Shown: piece after piece, positions 47,831 to 58,970 of the stretch | How the letters are laid out: every line of letters begins with the position of its first letter | Numbering within the stretch: position 1 is the stretch's first letter | Origin: Schistosoma haematobium | Taxonomy: Eukaryota > Platyhelminthes > Trematoda > Strigeidida > Schistosomatidae | Assembly: GCF_000699445.3 (NCBI RefSeq) | Contig: NC_067198.1 | Span: forward strand, 42,711,691-42,775,690 | DNA: 64,000 nucleotides | Direction of reading: 5' to 3' | The notes under the pieces: model-generated | The model's database searches: none | Seen by the model: only the letters and a program-made list of their open reading frames with translations | What the model was told of the DNA's origin: nothing | Translations under genes and position numbers: made by a program

Positions 47831-48419
47831 AATGATATCAGTTGGAAACCGCCTCAATCTCAATATATCTTACTCCATAGGTTACATTTTCACTTGAAAC
47901 ATTTATTCAATGATAATAGTTGGTAATAAAGAACAAAATGGACAAATCTTCAACCGACCACCTAACTCAAAATAGAATATGAAGATGTTTTTTTTAATAC
48001 AAGTTTTAATGAAAAGAAGTTACTGAAAGAAAACAAATAATAAGTCTGAAAAGTTTTGCTTCAGTTATTTTAATATTGAATGTACTTTAAATAGTAACAT
48101 ATGACTAGTGCAAATAATATTGTACATAGTTAATTAGATATTATTGTTCAACGGTCCAATGCCATTGTATTAATCACTGAACCGTTTATGAATGATAATA
48201 GCTAGTCATGTGAAACATATTTTTTTGTTGTTGTCGGTATTTTTATTGGTACTAACGGTAATAAGTTATTTTATCTAGAACGTTCTATACTTAATTATTA
48301 TTAGTTGGAGTTTGAGCTATCCTATCATTGATATTATGGACTAAATTTTGATAAGTCATGTATATCTTGAATGAACTATTTCGACAAAGTCATTTTTAGA
48401 AATTCTTAGAACAAATGGA

Positions 48420-49440
48420 TTGTGACTAGAAGTGAGATCCAGGAAATACATTTCTTCCTATTTGAGACTGTACCTACATTCTAATATTGTTGTATACAAT
48501 CACACTCAAACCCAGTAGTCTTCACCTAAAACACCAGCATATCCACTTGAAGCACTGAATTTAGAGGGTTTTTAACCAGTTATTTATAGGGTTTTTGGTA
48601 CTCCAGTCAACGTGGTTTGATCGAACTATCGGTTGATAAAATTACTGATGTGATCGAGGCTGTCGAATCGATCATTTACTTGTTGAACTGATCTTCAAAT
48701 CTTAATCAAATAAGTTTGTGAAACAAAATCGCACTCTGACTGACTTAAAATATATAATGGAAGTAGATTTGTTGAGCATAACGAAATATGCAATCCATGT
48801 ATTATGACTTATGAAATTATAAATGATTGATTCATATTTATTGGTTGTATGTATCTTTACATTAATGTTTATGGACTGCAAGTGATCAGTCGCTTTAGGT
48901 ACATGTTCATTCTGTGTGGATTGCTTCGATATTACTATTTAGTAATAAGCATTATAAGCATAACTGAATGGTGGCTGGTCGTAGAATCGAAGATACACGT
49001 TTCGTTTTATTCGGAATTCATTGGCTGGATGTACTTGCATCCTAAAGTCTATGTTCGCTCCGGCACTCAAATGGAGTATCTTTCGATTCAGCTAATTATT
49101 CACAATTCTTACAATACTGAAAACTAAATGACAATATCAAGGCGATTCAGATAAGATGCACATACGCCAACAGCGACTGATCAATTACAGTTCTAAACCT
49201 CAGTAGGGATATTCAAACAAGCAATATAAACGAATTAAAACTCACCTCATTCCAAAAGCTAGTGTCTTTCTTAACTTAATAGCTAAGTGGAAAACATGAT
49301 GGGATTCGAATCGAAAGATACTGAATTCCGGAGTGTACTTCAACTCTCAGTTGCAAGTACATTCACTTGACTAGTCCCAAATAAAACGAAATACACGTCC
49401 TAGATTTTAATACTAACAACCATTTATCTTTGCTTATAAA
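48420..49440. mobile_element. Cluster of three decayed Sm-alpha SINEs
   Basis: Minus-strand remnants at about 48560-48420 and 49090-48960, and a plus-strand remnant at 49270-49430. Each keeps parts of the AGTACAT...GTCCCAAATA...ACGAAA...GTCC order, with broken cores. Open frames here are accidental. Confidence 0.6.
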
Positions 49441-49537
49441 TAATCGGTTATGATTGTAAACGTAAATTACGAAGTAGAAGCAGTTGTTCATTCCTATTCA
49501 ACAATGTTATTTTGAATAAATAGATTTCAGCAGTTGA

Positions 49538-50022
49538 GATCGTGGGTCAATGGAAGCTAGGCCACCATGGAAAGCCTGGAAGCACTGGACGGCCGTTTCG
49601 TTCTATTGTGGGACTTCTCAGCAATGTGCATCCACGACCCCGCCTCGTGGGATCCGAACACAGGATCTATCAATCTCGCGCCAGGCTCTTAACCAACTAG
49701 ACCACTGGGCCGGGATCCAACGGTGTTAATGTCTAACTTTAACCAATCCACGAAGTTGCGTCACCCCACACCATTGTCATCAGCGAGTTACTATCCCACA
49801 ACTGACTCGGTTGAACTCCACTGGTCACTGCTTTTCACTAGAACTCCAGGATATACATCTTGAAACCAGTCACTAGTGAGCATATGTTAGTTAGTATCAG
49901 AAGGGATTTTGTGGAGATTGTAGTAATTTCAATGGTTTTCCATGGTGGTCTAGCTTCAATTGACTCATGATCTCAACTGTTGAAATTACTACAATCTCCA
50001 CAAAACCCCTTCTGATAATAAA
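49538..50022 (-). mobile_element. Long hammerhead SINE unit with fold-back tail
   Basis: Minus-strand order: tail of a preceding unit, leader with CTCACTAGTGACTGG, tRNA-like head, hammerhead (core CTGAGAA, GAAA intact, stem I GCACATTG/CAGTGC), tail. At the right end the sequence folds back: 49895-49932 is the inverse of 49980-50017 (38 bp, one mismatch) around a 47-base tail-derived loop. Confidence 0.75.
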
Positions 50023-50559
50023 TAGATTTGTCAATTGCTAATTAATATTGATACATACTACTCAACACATCCAACGTTGAATATGACCATTATCAAATAA
50101 TCAATTGTAAGCGATTAAATCAATATTCAATCTAAGAGACCTTGATTTTCTGATCAATAATTTCTAAAAATGTTTTTCAGGAAGTAATTAACATGGGTAG
50201 ACTGAAAGAAATTTTGAAAAATAACCTTTGGGGTAAACTGATGATTAACAAATTAATTGGATATTGATTAACTTACAAAATAAGTGAGAAATTATATATT
50301 GATTTATTGATTTTTTACAGATGAGATACAATACAAAACTGTCTTGCAATTAAACAACATTTCAACAATCACTATAAGCTTTTTCTAATAACCATAAGCT
50401 CATTAATAATTGGTGATTCTTGGAGTTTCAGTAAGAAGTTGTGAGCAGTCGAGTTCAGCCAATAAGAAGTATGAGGCAGTTGTTTACTAATGACACTGGA
50501 AGATATTAGTGCAATACTGCAAATTAATTGGAATTTAATATGTAAAACATTGTATATAT

Positions 50560-50740
50560 TTCAAGTGATCTAAACGTCAAACACATTCACCTGAATACCT
50601 GAAAGTCTTGGGTTTCATCCCATTTAGAGTCATGGATGAGCACTACTAAAAAGTCCTATACTAGGACAAAACAGTTGTACAGTGGTTACTGACTTTTACT
50701 GGTTGCTAAGCTGAAACTAGTCCTTAGTGTTCAAGTCAAT
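50560..50740 (+). mobile_element. Decayed hammerhead SINE
   Basis: Recognisable by GGGTTTCATCCC, CACTACT...AGTCCTATACTAGGAC, AAAACAG and a degraded tail; the core is lost. Confidence 0.5.
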
Positions 50741-51169
50741 CAACTTCATTGTAATAATAGGTTATACTTACGAGACGATAATAAATATATAAAACAATTA
50801 GTCCTTTTGATAAATGCTGTGAGAGGATAATCTGACAATAAATATGATATTTATCGACACCTCATATCTTAATGAGTAGCAAGGATACTAGATAACGACG
50901 CCTATTCTATAACTGAAGAATTGTCATCATTTGTATTGGTGACTTAAAATACAACTCATGACATATATTACGATCAAAAATTAACTGTTTCAATTAAAAT
51001 GATTGGTCAAATCGACAGAATAAACTGATCACTGAGGTTATTCAGATCACTTATCAGTATAAACCAAAATCTGAAGTAGAGATATTTCCATCATAAAAGC
51101 TAATAGCATAAAATGTTGGTGCTTAATATAGTCAGTGAATTGTTAATTATCATTGTGGGGTTGTAGAGA

Positions 51170-51450
51170 TTACTAAGTTCTTTATTGAGATCATGAACCG
51201 ATAGATGTTAGATCACCATTGAAAACACAGAAGCACCAGACGGTCGTTTCGTTGGATGCCGGCTCAGTGCTTTAGAGGCTAGGTCCTCGCGCCCGAAACC
51301 GAAGGCCGTGAGCTCGAATCCCGCGAGTGGGATCGTGGATGCGCACTGCTGGAGAGTTCCACAATAAGATTAAACAACCGTCGGGTGCTTCCAGGTTTTT
51401 AATGGTGGCCTAACATCAATCAGTTCATGATCTGGATCAAGAGTTGTTAA
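51170..51450. mobile_element. Two head-to-head hammerhead SINEs
   Basis: 51170-51252 is a minus-strand SINE whose 5' end starts inside the ribozyme, at the ACGAAACGACC of stem II/III. At 51252 it meets a plus-strand copy starting TGGATGCCGGCTCAG, with box B GCTCGAATCCC and a damaged core (CTGGAGA, ATTAAAC). Confidence 0.7.
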
Positions 51451-51704
51451 TTGTTAATTTTGTATTTAGACCGAGTATAAGGTTAGCAAAGTATTGTGTT
51501 GTACAAATTGATGGACATTTTTGGACAATGACTAGCATCAAAAGTTGGGACACACATTTTATCCTCTTCTGAAAGTATAATAGAAGGATTATTTACGATG
51601 ATCAATTATAATGAAGATTACTGTATGTTACATTTTACTAGCGGAATCTTTTTTCTTTGTAAAAGAATAGTACACAGATAAGCTGATGTGAACTGATACG
51701 ACCG

Positions 51705-51935
51705 TTGGATGCCGGCTCAGTGGTCTAGTGGCTAAGTGCTCGCTCTAAACCAGTAGGTCCTGGGTTCGAATCCCGCAGGGGTGCGAGGTCGTGGATGCGC
51801 ACTGTTGAGGAGTCCCACAATAGGATGAAACGGCCGTCCAATGCTTCCAGGTTTTCCATGGTGGTCTAGCTTCAACTGACTCATGATCTTAACCATTGAA
51901 ATTACTACAATCTCCACAAAAACCATTTGATACTA
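51705..51935 (+). mobile_element. Hammerhead SINE, nearly intact
   Basis: Starts GTTGGATGCCGGCTCAGTGG, box B GGGTTCGAATCCC, hammerhead at 51794-51848, tail CCAGGTTTTCCATGGTGG through CTACAATCTCCACAAA. Stem II GTCC/GGAT holds with one G-U pair, GAAA is intact, stem III ACG-GC-CGT. The first core base is T instead of C (TTGAGGA). Confidence 0.8.
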
Positions 51936-51959
51936 ATAATAACCAATAAACTTATAAAG

Positions 51960-53011
51960 ACTACTAAAATCTCTAATAAATGTCACTACATCTTTTGCAA
52001 AACATTTCTGATTTATACCGATTCCTTGCCTGTCAGTTGACAAGAGACCTACAAACTATGTAAGCATATTAAATGTTAATTTAAGTCATCCCTATTTCCC
52101 ATTCAATCATTTTTAATTCTGATTTCACAGAAATTGTGATGAAATAGCCAACATTTGTTTAGAATTAAGTTGGTAGTTTCAGCCATGATTACAGAAAGGA
52201 CAACGTTATCGTATTTGTGAATTTATTGATATTATCTGTTACTCGGACACGAAACGCTAATTTTCAAACTGATTCCCCAAATACTTTTAAAATTGAGTTC
52301 ATAGTAGAAGGCAAGAAACACAGAGTAAGGATATAGAACTGTACTTATTGGTTAATTTATGTACAGAAAGTGACCTAATTTGTAGGATGATGGATAACGG
52401 TGTTCCTCTAGAAGTCTTTATAAATACGCTAAATTTATAAGTATCATTAGTAATCTGACTAAATTGTAACATATAATTGTTAATTTTTCTAGATGTTTCT
52501 GATGAATTTTCATTCGATACTGATTGATCGAGATCCTTTCAACCTGTTTCTGACTTCTGAAGATTGTACTACGAAAGTTTTTGAGAGGCTCACGCTACTT
52601 ACCAACTGAGTTTACAGTATAGAACTTTACAGTTTGATTGCGCATAAATGATTAAAAGTTAAACAAGTAACCAGACATTTTTGAATACAATCTCCTTCAA
52701 TTTATATGATCATTTTTTATTTACTGACTGATTTGATTCAAATTCACTATCTGAAATTATTTAATATACCCTTTTTAATAACGAAACTTATTATAACAAT
52801 CAATAAAGTGCCCAGTCAAATGAATTGTTTGCATTACGTTTTCAAATATAACAATAACACATAGATAATAATGATTTCTATCAGAATGGGTTTCTATGGA
52901 GATTATAGTAATTTCAATCGTTAAGATCATAAATCAATTGAAGTTAAACAGCCATAGAAAATGATTTCAACATTTTTATATATGATGTTAAACAATAATC
53001 TTTAATTTTAT
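51960..53011. other. No gene; short SINE tail fragment only
   Basis: 52885-52950 resembles the SINE 3' part on the minus strand. The rest is AT-rich without recognisable content. Confidence 0.5.
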
Positions 53012-54130
53012 CCCGACCGTTGGTGCTACTTTGACGTGGTGGTCGGGCTTGCCTATCGTGACGAAGCAACCTAGCTATACTAGCTGGAACAATCGTTCCT
53101 CAAGGTCCTACCATGTCAGACAGGTCGGTTGATGAGCAGTAAGACTAAAAGCAACAAACCCAAGGTCCGAAGGCGAAGTCGTATTGCTGACTGTACAGAG
53201 GTGTGACAGCAGTAAGGTGTTTCCTTCAGACAACCAGTATTAGAGCGATGCTGCCTTCCCACAAGGAGGGGTGGGGTTAGAAAAGGTTGACCCTAAAAAT
53301 GTCACACGGATATCGGTCTCCAGTAGTAATGTCTCAACAAGTACGGAGCTAACACAAAAATTACCCATAAAAAGGTCGTGTGTGACTGACCTCAAGCAGA
53401 TGTCCCTTGGGCACTGCGGTCACACTCTTAAATCATTAAAACCACCTCTAATCCAATTTCCTTTTCATGTACCTCCAGAACAACCCTTCCACGGTGTGGG
53501 CAACCGGGAAGTGAAAACCGCCCTCATACCTCTAACAACACTCAAGACCATTGTATTTATAATCAACCTCTGTCTTCACTTCCTATTATTCCTCCTACAT
53601 CGACTTTCACCTCTAAACTTCCTTCTTCGGCCTCCCCCTTAAGTGTCACCATAGCCAACGATTCTAGTGCTCAAAACACTGTCCCAGGTCTACCGAAACC
53701 TCGCTCCAAACTACACATTGAAGCCTTCAACGTACTCACCCTATGTCAAATCGGTCAACAGGCTTCCCTGGTTAGAACCCTAGAATCTCGTACTATTGAT
53801 GTATGCTGTGTCTCTGAAACACGCATACAGGATCCCAGTGTGGTCATTCACTTGACCTTACCTCGGCAAAATGGAGAGCCAACGAGATACCCCCTCGACG
53901 GCCAGCTCTCGTGGACTAGCACAAAAATTACTCTTAAAATAGTCGTGTGTGACCGACCTCAAGCAGATGTCCTTTAGGCACTGCGGTCACACTCTTAAAT
54001 AATTAAAACCACCTCTAATCCAATTTCCTTTTCAGGTACCTCCAGAACAACTTTTCCACGGTGTGGGCAACTGGGAAGTGAAAACCACTCCTCATACCTC
54101 TGACAGCAGTCAAGACCATTTTTATTTCAT
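53012..54130 (+). mobile_element. LINE-A 5' part with internal switch-back
   Basis: Starts CCCGACCGTTGGTGC like the full copy at 13537 and runs through the 5' leader into the endonuclease start (S-E-T-R-I-Q-D near 53815). At about 53920 it jumps back and repeats the 53345-53550 leader segment as 53922-54120. The junction shares a few bases (CTARCAC). No reverse transcriptase present. Confidence 0.8.
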
Positions 54131-54313
54131 CATTTATAGAAATATAATGAATACAAATTTTGGGAAATAATCAATTACTATTTCAAAATTATTTCAATGA
54201 ACTATGAAATATACTAGTAAAGTTATCTCATAGAAACACTATGACTAATATTCATTGAATATGATTCCATTATTCTCTGTTAAACCATTTTATACTGTTG
54301 AATATCCAATCCT

Positions 54314-54315
<2 letters not shown>

Positions 54316-54367
<52 letters not shown>
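54316..54367. repeat. (AT)26 microsatellite
   Basis: Uninterrupted AT run immediately 5' of a LINE-B leader fragment; the derived Ile-Tyr frame is an artefact. Confidence 0.95.
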
Positions 54368-54372
<5 letters not shown>

Positions 54373-54640
54373 CTCCGCCTGGAGTCCCTCCGGGGGCTAC
54401 TGTTGGTCCCAAGCCCGGATAAAGTAGGAGGGTTGGGCATGGGGTTAGCGTCCCCAACCCGTAGAAAACTAACTCGCTAAAAAAACGCTAACCAGAAAAA
54501 ATTATTCAAACCTTCTAAACTCTGTCCTGGGAGTCAGAACGTCTTCTTTTAGAAGAACTATGACGCCTCATGATGAAAGCCGAATTCCTTCGGAAGTTAC
54601 GAGGCCGATGTCCCTTCTGACAACCAGAGAGACCATTTAT
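54368..54640 (+). mobile_element. LINE-B 5'-leader fragment
   Basis: About 270 bp with GTTGGTCCCAAGCCCGG, CGCTAACCAGAA, TATGACGCCTCATGATG and TGTCCCTTCTGACAACC, the same order as 38540-38795. It stops just where the endonuclease reading begins, so it is all leader with no coding part. Confidence 0.75.
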
Positions 54641-54659
54641 TTAAGTAATATATATATTA

Positions 54660-55805
54660 AACTAAACAAGTCAGTAACATGGATAATCATTATAATTAAA
54701 TGTTTTTTTTCGTGATGAAGAAGAAGAAGAAGAAAAAGTAGAAAAAACAAATTTTTTTAGTTAATTTATTTTCAAGACTGATTTATAAATAAAAAAATAA
54801 AAAAATGAAAAAAACAAAAAATTAAAAAAAACAAAAAAAAAGAACTACGAAACAATAAGAATCACGAAAATGTTACTTATTAAAACTGTCCAGATAGTAA
54901 TTAAAATTTTACAATGTCCATTTCTGTCTTAAATATAGGACTATTAGCTATGTGTATAGATATATAACTGGCGAGACAAACTTCATTTTTATTTTATAAT
55001 AAATGTATACATCATTGTATATATATATATATACACTCTATAGAATACACACCAAAACAATCTTATTGATGGAATTTTATTCTGTGAACAAGATGATTTA
55101 GTTGTCCAACTCATAGAATTAAACTCTATCAAACTTATCCACCTAATGTATAAATCTTCTCCACCATCTCAAAAACAATCTTAATTACATAAGCATATAT
55201 AGATATAGAAACATACAAAAAGTATTTACATATATAACTATGAGAGGAACAACAACAACAACAACGACGACGACAAAACGTATATTTAAAAGATGTGTGT
55301 ACGTGTTAATTTCTACTGTACATTCATTATCATTACTGTCGTCTTGATTATATCATCTATTTGTTGTTGTTGTTGTTTTCGTTTGTTTGTTTTTCATTTC
55401 GATCATTTTCGAATTTCGCATCATAGAAAACAAACCAGCAAACAAACAAACAAACACTTAAAACATTCAATGTACAATAGTTGAAGTAATTGAATAAAAA
55501 TATATTTATGTATAGTGAATGTGAATAGGGTTTGATAAAAGATGCTCAAAAGATTTATGACATCAATGACTCATTATGATAGACAAACATATCGGCTATG
55601 ATACACCCCTATTCATATGTACATGTCTGTACACATTCATTTGAATTTAAGCCTCCATCTGCATAACTTAAATAATTTGTATTAGTGATATTCTAGACAA
55701 ATAAATAAATGTATATATTGGATCTACTTTGTTGTTAACATATTTTGATAACAAAAGATAGATAGAATTAAATATTTCCAGAATAGAGGTGGGGGTGAGG
55801 GTGGT
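54660..55805. other. No gene; simple-sequence-rich
   Basis: A-rich and AAG-rich stretches around 54718-54845, a TA run near 55018-55033, AAC/GAC runs at 55250-55275 and a TTG run near 55362-55380. No supported element. Confidence 0.6.
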
Positions 55806-55809
55806 AATA

Positions 55810-56370
55810 AGTCATTTAATAGTTGAATTCATGAGTTGATTAAAGCTAGAAAACGTGGAAGCACTGGACGGTCGTTTTGTTCTAGTATGAGACTCTTGAA
55901 CAGTGAACATCCATGATCTTGTATGAGGGTTTTCCATGGTGGTCTAGCTTTAATTGATTCATGAATTTAACTATTAAATTACTATAATCATTACAAATAG
56001 CCATCATGATAATAATCATCATATGCTCACTAGTGACTGACTTCAAGAGGAATTTTCTAAAGTTCTAGTGAGGAGCTATGACCAGTGGAGTTCAATCCTT
56101 TCTGTTGTGAGGTAGTTACTTACTGAAGACAATGGTGGACGGTGGTGCAATATCGTGGATTGGTTGAAGTTAGACATTAACGCAGTCGGATACCAGACAA
56201 GTTGTTTAGAGGTTAAGCATTCACACACAAGACTGAACATCTTGTGTTAGAATCCCGCGTTCAGGATCGTGTGTGTTCATTGTTCAGGAGTCCCATACTA
56301 GAAGTAAACGGTTGTACAGTGTTTCCAAGTTTTCCATGATGATCTAACTTACATCAACTCATGAATTCAA
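55810..56370 (+). mobile_element. Hammerhead SINE array: fold-back plus tandem units
   Basis: 55810-55925 is a minus-strand tail and ribozyme remnant. From 55927 the plus strand gives a SINE tail, directly followed by leader (CTCACTAGTGACTGAC at about 56029), tRNA-like head (56190-56260), hammerhead remnant (TTCAGGAGTCCC..., core decayed) and a second tail to 56370. Tail-to-leader continuity implies head-to-tail joined units. Confidence 0.7.
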
Positions 56371-56944
56371 TTATTACAGTAAACCTTTATTGATTTTAAA
56401 CAGGAAAAACAATAGTAAAGTGATAGTTCTTATTTTGTAACAGAATTATTTAATCAAGATGTTTTCATTGTAGATTTCTATAAAAGTATATCGATTCATT
56501 ATAAATTATGCATGGAAAATTTAGTAAGGTATTTTGTTGAGATAAAATTCATCAGAACATGATTATGCATAATTAGTTTGAATATCTTCATTTCTTTATA
56601 AACTAATAATTACTATGGGAATACGATTCTTTTGGATAAGTTCGTTTTTAAAACTGTATAATCGTATAGAAATTGTCTATTTTTAAGTGGTACTTGTCAT
56701 AGACAACATTTGGACAGGGATCTTTCCTTATAATACACAGCTCTATAATGTCTCTATGAAGTGAACTCAAGAATATTAGGTTTTATAATTTGCACTATGG
56801 CATTATATAAATCGGCTAGTACTCAAACGCACACACTTTCGTCTTTAGTCAATGTACAAATAGTGTCTAAGTCATCGAAAAATCTTGACGGAATCACTCA
56901 ATCGAAATTGTATTATCGTTACAATATTCATGCAATAAACTATG

Positions 56945-57090
56945 CTCAGTAACTTCCGCTTGGAGCCCTTCTAGGGCTATTGTCCGTCCCAAACCCGGAT
57001 AAAGAAGGAGGGTAGGGTATGAGGTTAGCGACCCCATCCCTTACAAAACTAAATCGCTAAAAACACACTAACCAGGAAAAATAATTCAAA
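56945..57090 (+). mobile_element. LINE-B 5'-leader fragment
   Basis: CGCTTGGAGCCCTTCTAGGG, then GTCCCAAACCCGGATAAAG and CACACTAACCAGG match the first ~145 bases of the leader at 54368. Confidence 0.7.
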
Positions 57091-57099
57091 CCAGTAAAT

Positions 57100-58398
57100 T
57101 GATTTAGTCTTTCATTTATAGAAATTAATCATAAGGGAGAGAGTGTATGAAACTTTGAAAATATTTAATCACCAGAATAATAAAAAACAAACCCCATTGT
57201 CCTAATTTAGATAAAAGGTGATCGACAGAAATGATAAATGGAAAATAATAATTAGCAAAAAACATATTTTTCGTAAAAACTACCAAGGGGGGAATGTGGT
57301 AAGGTCATGCTGACGTGAAGACTATAACAATGCTTTTTTGTGGATATAACTCTAGTTTCACGTAGTCGACGCTTGAATATTCTTCAATCGATGTAAAGTT
57401 ATTTTTAGTATGGATTTCCAGAAATCTATAACTATGTCTTAAAAATGATTTCAAGAGAAAATTGAATGTCATGAACCCTCTACGTATTTCAAAATAAAAG
57501 ATGTAACTGATCCGGAATGTCATGCGCTAAGGTACATTGTGATATGTTTTCATTTGCTGAGAAGAAAAAGTTTCAATGAACAAACTGCTCCAAGTTTAAA
57601 TCGAAATTAGTTGTTTATGATGTCTTGGATATCTTTAAATATCACCTACTGAAAAGAAGCTGTGAGGTGACCAAATATTGTTCAGATATCAGTTTATGCA
57701 GCTACTAACTGTCAATGTGATCCATATCGGTAGGTATTTGCTCCTTGATTTGAGTAAATTCAATAGATATAATACATGATTCTAGACAGCGGGTGACATA
57801 ACTTAAAGTCGACAACCATGACGATGATGCAATCATAGTTTATATTCCTCTAAATTTGGAGCTTAATGTCAATTCATGCTTTACATCACTCAACTTTATT
57901 ATTTACTCTATTGGAGTGGATATTATTATTTCTCATATTATTATTTCTTTTGTGGTAATGGAGGCAATTTAAATTAATAAACATTTCCCCTCTAGGTTTT
58001 ACATTGTCTATGATTAACTAAATTAACTAGTTATTTATTTTGTCATGATGACATCTGTTCACTTAATGTTTCTATATTAGTTTCGTGGGGAAAATTTGCT
58101 GTTTGGCTAAATTAGTCACTCCCTTACTTATATTATAAATAAGTTGCCCTGATGCAACAAAAGGTCGACTAAATTAGGCCAGTAAACAATGAATATGGTC
58201 ATTTGTAATAGGAAATGATTACTAGTGATGAGTTGAAAATGAATCTCAATTTTAATGTCAGTTTGTTAACCTTACTAATGAAACCAGATAATTACAGGTA
58301 GTTAGATATACCGATTGAATAGAAATGTTTCCCGCTAATCGTTATTATCTGGTTGTCATATAATTGTTACCTAATTTCATATAAAAAGGATATAACTA
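57100..58398. other. No gene or element recognised
   Basis: AT-rich; the 72-residue minus frame at 57523-57305 shows no motif. Confidence 0.5.
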
Positions 58399-58489
58399 AT
58401 ACTGTAGTGTAGGAGAACACAGGTGAGGACAACCGAATCATATATAGCACAAAATTACAGTTACTTGGTAAAATAGAAAAACCATACTA

Positions 58490-58781
58490 CTACTGAAGAC
58501 AATGGTATATTGTGGCGCAACTTCGTGGATTGGTTGAAGTTAGACATTAACACCGTTGGATGCCGGTTCAGTGGTCTAATGGTTAAGTGCTCGCGCGCGA
58601 AGCCAGTAGGTACTGGGTTCAAATCCCGCGGGGTGCGGGATCGTGGATGCGCGCTGCTGAGGAGTCCCACGCTAGGACGAAACGGCCGTCCAATGCTTCC
58701 AGGTTTTCAATGGTGGCCTAGCTTCAACTGACACATGATTTCAATCTGTGAAAATTTCTAGAATCTGCACAAACCCCTTCT
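58490..58781 (+). mobile_element. Full-length hammerhead SINE nested in the LTR
   Basis: 292 bp bounded by CATACTA at 58483-58489 and 58782-58788. Order: 70-base leader (CTACTGAAGACAATGG...), tRNA-like head with box A GGTTCAGTGG and box B GGGTTCAAATCCC, hammerhead at 58645-58700, tail ending ACAAACCCCTTCT. The tRNA-like head should supply an internal Pol III promoter. This copy defines the element's ends best. Confidence 0.88.
58645..58700 (+). ncRNA. Hammerhead ribozyme, intact core and stem II
   Basis: Core CTGAGGA (58657-58663), stem II GTCC (58664-58667)/GGAC (58675-58678), GAAA (58679-58682), stem III ACG-GC-CGT, cleavage triplet GTC ending at 58690. Stem I GCGCTG faces CAATGC with one mismatch and one G-U pair. 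The best-preserved ribozyme of this stem-I family in the window. Confidence 0.82.
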
Positions 58782-58970
58782 CATACTATAAAAGTTAATT
58801 TGCAAAATGTTCAATGTCTCGAACTTCGTTGTTCTTGCAATCTCGTTCTAATTGCTTTCTATTTCCGCTCTTCCTTTCTTGATCTTCCCCATCTTCTGCC
58901 GCCGGACATTACATTCCTGACTCGCGTCATATACTACTTATATCAATATAAGTAGCACGTGCCACAATAC

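Larger units (their letters stand above)
58403..58966 (+). mobile_element. Solo-LTR-like element, family 1, split by a SINE
   Basis: Begins TGTAGTGTAGGAGAACACAGG and ends AGCACGTGCCACA, flanked by exact ATAC at 58399-58402 and 58967-58970. Without the SINE at 58490-58781 it is about 265 bp and aligns with the copy at 7989 across the insertion point (GTTAATTTGCAAAAT resumes). The end hairpin CTACTTATAT/ATATAAGTAG is perfect. Confidence 0.85.

Noticed and set aside
49270..49430. CRISPR-like or tandem array among the repeated SINE pieces
   Set aside because: The repeats are dispersed, diverged SINE copies of unequal spacing in a eukaryotic genome, not an array.
54298..54480. 60-residue plus-strand frame with Ile-Tyr repeats
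   Set aside because: It reads through the AT microsatellite into a LINE-B leader.
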